37,109 nucleotides of DNA from Calditrichota bacterium (GTDB taxonomy: Bacteria; Calditrichota; Calditrichia; RBG-13-44-9). Position numbers and translations under genes: made by a program. Under the pieces are notes generated by a model. The model was not told the DNA's origin and did not search any database. It worked only from the letters and a program-made list of their open reading frames with translations. Shown here piece after piece: positions 24,362 to 33,617 of this stretch. The stretch spans positions 1-37,109 of the forward strand of contig JAFGSO010000158.1 of the NCBI GenBank assembly GCA_016934605.1, in the 5' to 3' direction. Position 1 is the first letter of the stretch. Every line of letters starts with the position of its first letter.

Positions 24362-26095
24362 CTATCTAATCAAAATCATCTTGTGCGTCTGCACAAATCC
24401 TTCTGCCTCCAGCCGATACAGGTAGACTCCGGAAGCCAAGTGACCGGCATCCCAGTCGTATGAGTATGAGCCGGCAGATAGTTTGTCTGCGACAAGCGTG
24501 GTCACTTCCTTTCCGATAATATTGAATATCTTCAGGCTAACTTTACTCTTCTTCTGCAGATCAAATATTATGGTTGTACTTGGATTGAAGGGGTTAGGGT
24601 AGTTTTGGTACAGCTGAAACGTCCGTGAAATATTATCAGATCTGCGCTCTAATCCCGAAACAGCAAGAGATGACTCACAGGCTCCGATATCAGGGTTACT
24701 CCCTGGAGGTGAGGGACGGGGATGACCTAAATAGCATGTTGTTGGAACTGTATACCAAATACCGCCAATTTCGATGGAGTCGATTCCTGCACCAATACAT
24801 GGACTGCTATCAGATAATTCATAGTTGATAGTATCAGCAAATAGTGGATCTGCATTGAAAATACCCTTAGTGCTATCTACCCACGCAGTATCCCGAATAT
24901 CTGAGTGGTACATTTCAATATCACCATAGAGATTGTTCCATACAGTACCACCTCCTGAAAAATTACCCAGGAAAATCTCACCTCCACCAGCAGATAAAGG
25001 AGTATTCCACATAATATTATTCATAAAAAATGGAACCGAATTCATAATAAATATTCCATATCCATGTTGAGCGCTATTGTTAACAACAGTGTTGTTAATG
25101 ATGGAAGGTTGAGCAGTAATTCCGGCTCCCGGTGAAGGAAGGATTGTGTTTGGATTAAATCTCCATACGGTTAATCCACCCCCCAAATAAGAAGAATAAT
25201 TATCAGTAATAATATTATTAAATATGATTGGATTGGGCTGCTGATCTACAACAGGTGAATATTCCCAGTAAAAAACATGAATACCTCCGCCAAAACTACG
25301 GACACCATGAAGCTCATTTCCTTTTATGATATTGTTTCTAATAATCATGTCACCGTTACTTGGCAAAACATGTTCACTTAAAATTCCACCTCCCCGAGCC
25401 ATCCAACTTGAAAGAGCTGTGACGATATTATAGTTAATTTTATTGTTTTCTATAATATATTGAGTATTGATCCAAGAAACATAGATACCCCCACCTTCAG
25501 CATACGGGCCTGTAATTGAATTTGAGTTGATAATATTATTTCCAATATAGACATATTCATTTTGAGGTTCCGCTGTTCCTGCTGAAATTCCGCCCCCGCA
25601 CACGGAATACTGGTTGCTATAAATAATATTATTCGAAATTTTATTATTTATAATTTTACCACTTGATTCAAACAAATTTATGCCACCTCCCTGAATTATA
25701 TATTGGCCCAGAGCAGGGACATGTATTTTATCGCCAGTACCTCCTATAATCGTAAAACCACATAATACTGATGTGGTATCTTCCCCCGACACAAACCGAA
25801 CTACCGACCCACTGTCAGGATGACTCGGCTGACTCCCGTCAATAATGGTATTGTTAATGTGATTGGTATCTCCATCCATGATAAACAGGCTGGCAACCGT
25901 AATGGCTTTTCCTTTGAAGTTGATATTCTCGTAATAGGTGCCATCAGAAACAAGTACCGTATCACCGTTACCGGAAAGATGGATTCCGCCCTGAATGGAG
26001 GTGGTGTCATTAGGTACATAGAAGATACCAGAGAACGAAGAAGAGGATGTTACAAACATGATTATTGTCAGGCAGAGTAGTAGATTTCTTAACAT
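24362..26095 (-). CDS. T9SS-exported right-handed beta-helix protein
   Basis: The 577-residue protein has a signal peptide (about 1-23). Its beta-helix begins FYVPNDTTSIQGGIHLSGNG and then TVLVSDGTYYENINFKGKAI (about 26-65). It continues with IIxNNI / GGGI turns to about 480, ending with GHPRPSPPGSNPDIGACESS. The T9SS sorting domain (about 495-577) reads NYPNPFNPSTTIIFDLQ, LASGVYLYRLEAEGF and KMILIR. Residues about 65-130 are nearly identical to the matching part of the 16782-19568 protein. It lies 35 bp after the 26131-28779 gene and is probably co-transcribed. ATG 26095 has AGGGGGATTTATC upstream. The role is likely surface binding or processing of a polymer; catalytic residues cannot be assigned. 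Confidence 0.88.
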   Translation of the reverse strand: MLRNLLLCLTIIMFVTSSSSFSGIFYVPNDTTSIQGGIHLSGNGDTVLVSDGTYYENINFKGKAITVASLFIMDGDTNHINNTIIDGSQPSHPDSGSVVRFVSGEDTTSVLCGFTIIGGTGDKIHVPALGQYIIQGGGINLFESSGKIINNKISNNIIYSNQYSVCGGGISAGTAEPQNEYVYIGNNIINSNSITGPYAEGGGIYVSWINTQYIIENNKINYNIVTALSSWMARGGGILSEHVLPSNGDMIIRNNIIKGNELHGVRSFGGGIHVFYWEYSPVVDQQPNPIIFNNIITDNYSSYLGGGLTVWRFNPNTILPSPGAGITAQPSIINNTVVNNSAQHGYGIFIMNSVPFFMNNIMWNTPLSAGGGEIFLGNFSGGGTVWNNLYGDIEMYHSDIRDTAWVDSTKGIFNADPLFADTINYELSDSSPCIGAGIDSIEIGGIWYTVPTTCYLGHPRPSPPGSNPDIGACESSLAVSGLERRSDNISRTFQLYQNYPNPFNPSTTIIFDLQKKSKVSLKIFNIIGKEVTTLVADKLSAGSYSYDWDAGHLASGVYLYRLEAEGFVQTHKMILIR

Positions 26096-26130
26096 GATAA
26101 ATCCCCCTATTTTTTAATCTATTGGCTACC

Positions 26131-28779
26131 TTATCTCATAAGAATCATCTTCCTCGTCTCCACATAGTCACCTGCCTGCAGCCTGTACAGATAGACTCCA
26201 CTTGCAAGGTTGCTCGCATCCCAATCATATGAGTATGAACCAGCAGACAGTCTATCTGATACCAAGGTTGTCACTTCTTCTCCGAGGATGTTGAAAACTT
26301 TCATAATCACCTGAGTGGTCTTAGGCAGATCAAACTTAATGGTTGTACTCGGATTGAAGGGATTGGGGTAGTTTTGGAAGAGATTGTATTGATCCACAAT
26401 TGACCTATTCTCCAAGGTTATACCAGAAGCCGTGCCAATAAATTTCCCCCATATCCTCAACTGGTTATATAATTTTCCATCGACAGAATCTGTCCAGCCA
26501 GAGTAAACAATAAATACCTGATTACCGGATCCTCTTGCCAGAGCTGGGGAGAGCTGATCTCTTGATTGATTTGAAACTGGTGTGGATTGTGCTACTGTTC
26601 CGGTAACGGTGATTGTTGTGTAATAAATGTCTGAGTCCATGCCGTTACGATAGTCTTCCCAGACAACAATGTAATTCGTACCATCAAATATTAATGTTGG
26701 GTGTTTTTGATTTTGGGGCTCATTGCAGATGATAATATTGTCGCTGTCAATAGGACGACCTAATTGATCTACTCTTATTCCATGAATGTCCCATGAATTA
26801 CCGGAATATTCCTGCCAAACCACTAAATAGTTTGAATCGTCAAAACATACCTCTGGACATTCTTTGCTGTCACTTCCTGAGGAAATAACAAATCCATTTG
26901 TATCAAGTATATTTCCCTGCTGGTCAATCAGTGTCCCATAGATTTCAAATAATCCATTTCTGTGATCCTGCCAGACAGCGAGATAGTTTGGCCCGCCATA
27001 AGCAATTGATGGGGATGATTGAACGCTGTCTTTTACAGAAATCCTGATACAGGTTGAGTCAAGTAAATTTCCAGTTGCATCAAGCCTACGTCCATAAATT
27101 CCTTGATCTGACTGATTATAAATATTGGAATTTTCCCAGACATAAAAATATTGTGAGCCATTAAAGCAAACACTTGTATTACTGAAAAATTGCCAGAAAG
27201 AATTATTTGTAATGTTTATCGTATCAAGTATGATTCCATTGGTAGTTAACCTGTTCAATATAATTTCAGAACCACCAGAAGGCCAGCCCCAACCACCTTT
27301 GGAGAGCCAGTTTTGTTCCATTGCAATCAAAAAATCATTTTCAATTGAAATACAATTGGGATTATGATATCTAAGATAACCATATCTACCCTGTTCTTCA
27401 CCTGACGCCAAAGTATAGCCATTGGGTTCAACTATATTGCCAAAGTTATCTACAAAAGTGCCCCTAATATCATCAGGCATTCCACCGGCATCATTATCTA
27501 ATCCAATACGGCACTGATCCTCCCAACTGACTAAATAATTTGTTCCGTTATACGCAACAGAGGGATTTTGTTGGGGGTTAGTGTTAATCTTTAACAAAGG
27601 TTGTGGTGGAGTTGTTACAGTAAAATTGGTATCCAATGTGCAGTAGATCATATTATTAATCCCATACCAAATTTGGTGTGTTGTTAATAAAAACTGATCT
27701 CCTGTGTAGACGAGAGGTCCTATGTATTGATGGTAGGAATACATTGAATACGGTTGGAAGGTGGAATCAATTAATACACCCGCCCGATCAATAACAAATA
27801 TTCCAATACTGCTGACTGCATCAACTATTATGACATAATTTTCACCATCAAAACATGCGGTTGTTTCTGTACCTCCACCCCCAATAGACGCATCTTGAAC
27901 ATTTCCAGCATTGTCAATAATTTTAATATGTAGATTCCGGTAAGACCAATAGACCATAAAATTATTACCATCAGTAGTTACATGGGGATACTTATTGAAT
28001 ATATCTCCACTAAGAAATATATGGCCAAGAACAGTACCACTTGTAGTTACTCGGGAACACCTGACCTCTCTTTGAGGGCTTTTACAAAGCTTATAGGTTA
28101 TAAGATAGTGAGTCCCGTTGAATGCAATATGCGGATTTCTTGTTAGCCATCCGGGTGATGTATACACCAGTATTCCTTGTGGATCAAGGACTTGACCTAA
28201 AGGAGTAATACGGCTCGCCAAGACTTTTCCAGCAGTTGAATGATAATTTCCAAGATCAGTCCATGTTACCATATAGTTTGTTCCATCAAAAGCAAGTGCA
28301 GTATTTGCAGCTCCATAATCACTGATTGCTTTGGTGGAGATCAAAAAGGGATTCAGGTCAAGAGTAGTACCTAAAGAATCTAAACGAATTCCATACAGAT
28401 TGATGTCATCGACCCAAACGACCAAATAATTTGTTCCATCAAATTTTACCGACGGGTTGATTTCACTACCAGGACTTTCTGAAACAGAAAAAATACCAGG
28501 ATGGAGAATATTTTGATTCCTATCAAAAAAAGCACCAAAAATATCACTATCATGGATAATGTTTGGATCGGGATCCACCTCAGTACTTGACCAAACCACT
28601 AAATATTTATTATTAGCAAACACCACATCTGAATTGTGGCTACAGCAACCATGGTCATGATAAAGATCCCCGAGATTGACTGGTAAAGTATCGAGAAGAA
28701 ATTCGGTGTTAATCTGGCTAAAAGAATTTTGGAAGATTAAAAAGGTAATAAATGAGGTTATTAATATTTGTCTCATCAT
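26131..28779 (-). CDS. T9SS-exported propeller-like protein with NYLVVWED repeats
   Basis: The 882-residue protein has a signal peptide (about 1-21). More than ten repeats of about 50-60 residues follow (roughly 25-790). Each is built on FDGTNYLVVWEDYRN....DIYG..V...G...D..G..I and resembles secreted beta-propeller proteins of FCB bacteria. The T9SS sorting domain is about 800-882 (NYPNPFNPSTTIKFDLP, LASGVYLYRLQAGDY, end KMILMR). There is no recognisable enzyme motif, so a binding, scaffold or surface-layer role is most likely (inference). It starts at tandem ATG codons (28779 and 28776) after AGGGGGATTT and leads a probable two-gene unit with the beta-helix gene 35 bp downstream. A block shared with the region upstream of 7350 lies 57 bp before its start. 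Confidence 0.85.
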   Translation of the reverse strand: MMRQILITSFITFLIFQNSFSQINTEFLLDTLPVNLGDLYHDHGCCSHNSDVVFANNKYLVVWSSTEVDPDPNIIHDSDIFGAFFDRNQNILHPGIFSVSESPGSEINPSVKFDGTNYLVVWVDDINLYGIRLDSLGTTLDLNPFLISTKAISDYGAANTALAFDGTNYMVTWTDLGNYHSTAGKVLASRITPLGQVLDPQGILVYTSPGWLTRNPHIAFNGTHYLITYKLCKSPQREVRCSRVTTSGTVLGHIFLSGDIFNKYPHVTTDGNNFMVYWSYRNLHIKIIDNAGNVQDASIGGGGTETTACFDGENYVIIVDAVSSIGIFVIDRAGVLIDSTFQPYSMYSYHQYIGPLVYTGDQFLLTTHQIWYGINNMIYCTLDTNFTVTTPPQPLLKINTNPQQNPSVAYNGTNYLVSWEDQCRIGLDNDAGGMPDDIRGTFVDNFGNIVEPNGYTLASGEEQGRYGYLRYHNPNCISIENDFLIAMEQNWLSKGGWGWPSGGSEIILNRLTTNGIILDTINITNNSFWQFFSNTSVCFNGSQYFYVWENSNIYNQSDQGIYGRRLDATGNLLDSTCIRISVKDSVQSSPSIAYGGPNYLAVWQDHRNGLFEIYGTLIDQQGNILDTNGFVISSGSDSKECPEVCFDDSNYLVVWQEYSGNSWDIHGIRVDQLGRPIDSDNIIICNEPQNQKHPTLIFDGTNYIVVWEDYRNGMDSDIYYTTITVTGTVAQSTPVSNQSRDQLSPALARGSGNQVFIVYSGWTDSVDGKLYNQLRIWGKFIGTASGITLENRSIVDQYNLFQNYPNPFNPSTTIKFDLPKTTQVIMKVFNILGEEVTTLVSDRLSAGSYSYDWDASNLASGVYLYRLQAGDYVETRKMILMR

Positions 28780-28835
28780 AAATCCCCCTGCTTTTGATTT
28801 TCATCAATAATCTATAAAAACAGACCGCTATCTGT

Positions 28836-28873
28836 CTAATACTCTGGGGTCAAATTTTGCCACAGTGGTTGCA
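28836..28873 (-). promoter_or_regulatory. Shared upstream element, copy 2 (TTTGACCCCAGAGT)
   Basis: On the minus strand this block carries TTTGACCCCAGAGT and an upstream TGCAA at the same spacing as in the copy at 7412-7449. It lies 57 bp before the start at 28779. Its neighbour downstream, ACAGATAGCGGTCTGT, is a weak five-base-arm palindrome. Regulatory role versus dispersed repeat cannot be settled here. Confidence 0.4.
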
Positions 28874-28981
28874 TGTCGAGGTAAATATCAGGGAAAGATG
28901 ATAAAAATTATTGAATATGTAGAGGAAAGAAAAGAAGTATATTCCAGAAATATAAATTATATTTTATTAAACCTTAAAGTT

Positions 28982-31900
28982 TTATATTTCTTTTTTAAAC
29001 ATCGCATTGCGGACATATTGAGAAGGCAACTCTCCGAATTGTTTTTGAAAACAGTGTGAAAAATACGAAAGGTTATTAAACCCGACCTCGTAAGCAATTT
29101 GAGAAATATTGCCGGAATGTTTTCTCAAAAGCCGCGCAGCCTGCTTCAGCCGGTATAACCGAACAAAAGAACTGACTGAATGTCCGGTAAGTGCATGAAG
29201 TTTCCGGTAAAATTGTGACCGGCTCATTCCTACACTTTTTGAGAATTCTTCAGCACTGAATGCAGGATCGTCCAGGTGCTCCTGCAAACAATTGACGACT
29301 TTCTTCAGGAATTGTCGATCCAGGCTGGAAATAGCCAGGACACCAGGCAAACTTTCCGGATCCCTGTCGAATTTATCTTTCAGCTTTCTGCGGTGCATTA
29401 TAAGGTTTTTAACCCGAACCTGCAGCTCTTTTACCTCAAAAGGTTTGGAAATGTAATCATCTGCTCCCAGTTCCAGCCCCTCCAGCTTGCTCTCCATATC
29501 TGCTTTGGCTGTTAAAAGGATTACCGGAATGTGTGAGGTCCTCTGGTCGGATTTCAACTTTTTGCAGAAGTCAAAACCGTCCATCACCGGCATCATGACA
29601 TCGCTGATAATTAAATCCATGTTGCCTTTAATGGCTTTCTCAAAACCCTCTTTGCCATCTAATGCGGTAATAATCCGGTAGTCCTCCTCCAGATAGTCTT
29701 TGATATATTTCTGCATGTCGGTATTGTCTTCTACGATCAGCACACCCGGTAGCTTTTTATCTTCATCTTGCTCTGAATTTCCTGAACGAGCAGTGTCAAC
29801 CGATACACGATCTCTCTCTTCTGAACGAACGGCAGACACAGTTTCTTCTGCTTTTACATCCACCGTCTGTTTTCCAGGGATCTTCTTTTCCCGTATTTCT
29901 TGATCTGCTATCTCTTCTCCCTTCAAATGCTCTTTTCCCAACGGTAATTGTATAGTGAACACAGATCCCTGTCCAACCTCACTCTGTACATCAATGGTCC
30001 CATGATGCAGCTCCACCAGCTCCTTGGTGAGAGCCAATCCGATGCCGGTACCTTCATGAATCCGGGAAATTGAGTCATCTGTCTGATAAAAGCGATCGAA
30101 GATGCGGTTTAGCTTATCAGGTGAGATGCCTGGCCCGGTGTCGGAGACGCGGATCACAATTTTTTTACCTGACCCCCCTTTATTTCCCCCCTTATGCATA
30201 CCTGTCCGGTGGCCAGACGGGAGGGGGGACACAGGGGGGTTAAAAACTGACACTTCAATCCGTCCTCCGGAAGGCGTAAATTTCAGCGCATTGGAAAGCA
30301 GATTGTTTACCACTTTTTCCATCATTTCAGGATCCACATAGACCCTTACAGGATCTGATGGGGGGATGAATTTCAGCTCAATCTTCTTACTTTCCGCCCA
30401 TGAAGTAAAGTTGTAAACCAGAGGTTTCAGAAATTCACTCAATTCTAATTCCTGTGCCTGAAGCTTCATTTTCCCGGCTTCCAGTTTTGACAGATCGAGG
30501 AGCTGGTCGATCAGTCGATGCAATCGATAGGCACTCCGCTGCATGACATTCAGGTTTTCCCTGGACTTTTCGTCGGTTGTCCAGGACAGCATTTTTTCCA
30601 ATGGTCCCAGCAGCAGGGTCAGTGGTGTCCTGAATTCATGGGAAATATTGGCAAAGAAGCGGGATTTGGCCCGGTCAATTTCCTGCAGCTTTTCTGCCTG
30701 CAGATGCTTAATCTCAAGCTGATGTTTCATACGCAGACGCCTGAGCTGTGCACGCCAGGTGACCGCAATCGTCAGGCCAATTAATAAAATATAAACTGTA
30801 TAAGCCCAGCTTGTCTGCCACCAGGGTGGCAGAATTATCACTTTGATGGAAGTCCCTTCCTCGTTCCAGACACCATCATTATTGGAGCCTTTCACTTTGA
30901 ATACATATTCACCCGGATCCAGATTGGTATAGGTTGCCTGACGGTTAAAAGCATCTGTATATACCCAGTTGGGATCAATGCCCTCCATTTTGTACATATA
31001 TATGTTTTTGTTTGGTTTTATATAATTCAAAGCTGAAAATTCCAATGAAAATATATTTTGATTATGATGCAGAGTGATTTCATCTGCGAAGGTGATTGAT
31101 TTTTTCAATGGGGAATTTTCACCGGGTTGTACTGATTTATGAAATAATTGAAAATCGGTCAGATATACCGGTGGTTTGATTTTATTATACCTGAAACTGT
31201 CCGGGTGAAAAATACAGAAACCATTATATGATCCAAAAATTAATTCTCCAGAATGGGTTTTGCATGAAGATGTCCATACAAATTCATTACTGGGTAAACC
31301 ATCTTCAGTGGTTAGAGTCAAAAAGGTTTCCCCTTTTGGATCAAACCTGCAAATTCCTCTGGTTGTCCCCAGCCACAAATTACCGTCATTATCCTCCTGA
31401 ATACTGACAATTATTTCATCAGGCAAACCGTCCTGTTTGTGATATCTTACAAAACTATTATCTTTTTCCAGATATTTGTTCAACCCTACTCTGGTACCGA
31501 TCCATAGAGTTCCTGAGTTATCCCGATATATAATTTTTATTGCATTATTGCTGATACTCTTTGGATTATTTTGCTGATGTTGAAAGTATTTTATTTTTTT
31601 TGAAGAGAGATTAATTTGGTTTAATCCGCCATATTCCGTCCCAACCCAGATCATTGGAATGGAATCTTTGACCTCGGAAAAGACGTAAGTTATGTAATTA
31701 TCACTAATTGAATGAGGACTATTGGGTGAATTTAAATAGGGCGTAGCTTTTCCAGTATTAAGGTTATATTCATACAATCCTGACCCTGCAGATCCCAACC
31801 ATAGAATCTTATCTTTATTTATTGGATCATTTGCCATCCATTGCAGCATTGACAGGGGGTATTTTCTTGAAAACCTTTCTTCACCTGTTTCAAAATAATC

Positions 31901-33235
31901 TAGCCCCGAGGTAGTACAGACAAATAAATTATTTAATGAATCTTCACAGACAGTTGCTACCTCATTTGTCAGTATTGTTTCAGGGTCACCGGGGTCATGG
32001 GTATAATGGGAAAATTTCTGTGTACTTCTATCAAATTTATTCAGACCTCCCGTAAAAGTTGATATCCATAATGTCCCTTTTGAGTCTTCATAAATAGTTG
32101 TTACACTGTTATTATTAAGACTATTACTGTTCTGCTCATTTTGATGCACCTTTATCTTTTTTCTCGGTTCATAGGCTTTTACCAGGCCCTCACCGGTACC
32201 TCCAATCCATATAATTTCATAAGTATCGTCAAAAATAAGGCTTATTACATTTTTTTGTATTTCATTTTCATATCTGTAGAATTCTTCTGATTCTCTGTCA
32301 AATATGTTGATTCCATGTCCATATAACCCGATGATCCAGTTTCCATTATTATCGATCTTAATATCCGATACCCAATTCCCGCCAATTGATTTAGTATCAT
32401 TATCATGATGATAATATCTTTTTAATTCGACAATATTCTCTCTTTCGCGGTCCAGTACAACCTTGGTGAGTCCTTCCGCAGTTGCCAGCCATAAATGACT
32501 ATCATCATCTTCTGTTATAGCTGATATAAAACTAAATCCAAGACTATTCTCATCTTTTTTGTTAATATGAAATGACTTGAAATCATTTTTCTTATAATCA
32601 AACCTGGTAAGAGAAGAACTCCAACCCATCCAAAGTAAGCCGGATTTATCTTCATATATGGAATATACCTGACCATTTCTTATGGCTGAATTTTTTGATG
32701 AGTTTTTATTTTTACTGTATTTTAGAAATGTGGATGAATCTTCTTTTAGTAAATTTAAACCATTATCAAATGTCCCAATCCAAAGATTATCTGGCCTATC
32801 TCTATAGACAAATGTTATAAAATTGTCGCTGATACTCTTGGTATCCTGAGGATCGTGCTTATATTGAGTGAAACTCTCTGTTTCCATATCAAATTTATTT
32901 AACCCATTACAAGTGCTTATCCATAAAATCTTACCGGGATATTTCGGGTCTTCATAAATTCTTTGTATTAATGCATCACTAATACTGTTGGGATTATCAG
33001 GATCCGGATGATACACTTTATAAGTGTAACCATCATATCGCATAAGCCCGTAGGGTCCACCAATCCAGATAAATCCATTACTGTCTTTTAGGGTACACAA
33101 GACATGATTAGGAGAATATTCCCCCACATTTTGGATTTTTTCAAAAATCAAATCGTAGGGTTGACTGAATAAAAATTTTGAAATGGATAAAATGAGAAAG
33201 AATACGCAAATACTTATTTGATTCTTCCGAATCAT
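28982..33235 (-). CDS. Hybrid two-component sensor/regulator with propeller sensor (HTCS)
   Basis: The frame opens at a TTG (33250) but ATG 33235 gives a better signal peptide, and I use that start. Residue numbers here count from the TTG. The signal peptide is about 6-30. Reg_prop propeller repeats follow (about 35-690, EDSKGTLWISTFTGGLNKFD-type motifs), then a Y_Y_Y domain (about 735-808, ending ILPPWWQTSWAY) and a membrane segment (about 813-832). HisKA has His871 in ANISHEFRTPL; HATPase_c has the N-box NNLLSNALKFTP and DTGPGI. The receiver has Glu1174-Asp1175, phospho-acceptor Asp1217 in SDVMMPVMDG and Lys1269. The AraC DNA-binding domain is about 1320-1415. This is the standard HTCS layout known from Bacteroides polysaccharide loci. 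It shares a cytoplasmic half, including an inserted repeat-coded peptide at 1004-1026, with the 9911-13426 protein. Likely control targets are the T9SS genes next to it (inference). Confidence 0.94.
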   Translation of the reverse strand: MIRKNQISICVFFLILSISKFLFSQPYDLIFEKIQNVGEYSPNHVLCTLKDSNGFIWIGGPYGLMRYDGYTYKVYHPDPDNPNSISDALIQRIYEDPKYPGKILWISTCNGLNKFDMETESFTQYKHDPQDTKSISDNFITFVYRDRPDNLWIGTFDNGLNLLKEDSSTFLKYSKNKNSSKNSAIRNGQVYSIYEDKSGLLWMGWSSSLTRFDYKKNDFKSFHINKKDENSLGFSFISAITEDDDSHLWLATAEGLTKVVLDRERENIVELKRYYHHDNDTKSIGGNWVSDIKIDNNGNWIIGLYGHGINIFDRESEEFYRYENEIQKNVISLIFDDTYEIIWIGGTGEGLVKAYEPRKKIKVHQNEQNSNSLNNNSVTTIYEDSKGTLWISTFTGGLNKFDRSTQKFSHYTHDPGDPETILTNEVATVCEDSLNNLFVCTTSGLDYFETGEERFSRKYPLSMLQWMANDPINKDKILWLGSAGSGLYEYNLNTGKATPYLNSPNSPHSISDNYITYVFSEVKDSIPMIWVGTEYGGLNQINLSSKKIKYFQHQQNNPKSISNNAIKIIYRDNSGTLWIGTRVGLNKYLEKDNSFVRYHKQDGLPDEIIVSIQEDNDGNLWLGTTRGICRFDPKGETFLTLTTEDGLPSNEFVWTSSCKTHSGELIFGSYNGFCIFHPDSFRYNKIKPPVYLTDFQLFHKSVQPGENSPLKKSITFADEITLHHNQNIFSLEFSALNYIKPNKNIYMYKMEGIDPNWVYTDAFNRQATYTNLDPGEYVFKVKGSNNDGVWNEEGTSIKVIILPPWWQTSWAYTVYILLIGLTIAVTWRAQLRRLRMKHQLEIKHLQAEKLQEIDRAKSRFFANISHEFRTPLTLLLGPLEKMLSWTTDEKSRENLNVMQRSAYRLHRLIDQLLDLSKLEAGKMKLQAQELELSEFLKPLVYNFTSWAESKKIELKFIPPSDPVRVYVDPEMMEKVVNNLLSNALKFTPSGGRIEVSVFNPPVSPLPSGHRTGMHKGGNKGGSGKKIVIRVSDTGPGISPDKLNRIFDRFYQTDDSISRIHEGTGIGLALTKELVELHHGTIDVQSEVGQGSVFTIQLPLGKEHLKGEEIADQEIREKKIPGKQTVDVKAEETVSAVRSEERDRVSVDTARSGNSEQDEDKKLPGVLIVEDNTDMQKYIKDYLEEDYRIITALDGKEGFEKAIKGNMDLIISDVMMPVMDGFDFCKKLKSDQRTSHIPVILLTAKADMESKLEGLELGADDYISKPFEVKELQVRVKNLIMHRRKLKDKFDRDPESLPGVLAISSLDRQFLKKVVNCLQEHLDDPAFSAEEFSKSVGMSRSQFYRKLHALTGHSVSSFVRLYRLKQAARLLRKHSGNISQIAYEVGFNNLSYFSHCFQKQFGELPSQYVRNAMFKKEI
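30170..30242 (-). repeat. In-frame G/C-tract palindrome with embedded 21-bp unit, second kinase gene
   Basis: This encodes NPPVSPLPSGHRTG then MHKGGNKGG at the same place in the HATPase domain as in the other hybrid sensor, between IEVSVF and IVIRVSDTG. The surrounding palindrome has the same CCCCTTATGCATAAGGGG core when the 21-bp unit is removed. The outer arms differ slightly between the two genes. Confidence 0.8.
30201..30221 (-). repeat. 21-bp palindromic unit, copy 4 (in frame in kinase gene)
   Basis: Identical over all 21 bases to the copies at 9399, 9747 and 11073. It adds seven codons inside the ATP-binding domain coding region. Confidence 0.8.
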
Positions 33236-33250
33236 TGTTCGTTCAGACAA

Positions 33251-33575
33251 TATTTGTTTTAGATGAATTTACAAATTTAACAGAGAATTTACAAGAAAAT
33301 GTAGTGCATAAATGAAAAAAATCATCATATAAATTTCACTTTTATGATGATGATCATAGAAGAAAGAATTTATAAACACAGACATTATCTTTAAAGAAAT
33401 CCGAAACGCCTGCTAAAATACATATCAGGATAATTTCACCGAAATTTTGTAAACGGAGGGCAATTTACCGCAGTAGATGATAAATTTTACGAAATTATGT
33501 GATTTTTTTAAGAAAGAGTAGGCTCTTATCAGAGTCAGCTTTCTGTTTGAAACCCCATCAACACCCTCTATAAAA
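33251..33575. other. AT-rich upstream region of the hybrid sensor gene
   Basis: No gene is visible. The stretch must hold the promoter of the 28982-33235 gene but I see no clear -35/-10 pair. A short palindromic area lies near 33343-33360 (ATGATGATGATCAT). Confidence 0.4.
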
Positions 33576-33612
33576 CCACCAGGCCAGATCCAATTGACCT
33601 GGCCTATGGTGG
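33576..33612 (-). terminator. Intrinsic terminator of the amidotransferase-domain gene
   Basis: CCACC-AGGCCAG and CTGGCCT-AT-GGTGG form a twelve-pair stem with a two-base bulge. On the minus strand the stem is followed by TTTTAT. It lies 6 bp after the stop codon of the gene ending at 33618. Confidence 0.75.
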
Positions 33613-33617
33613 CAGGG

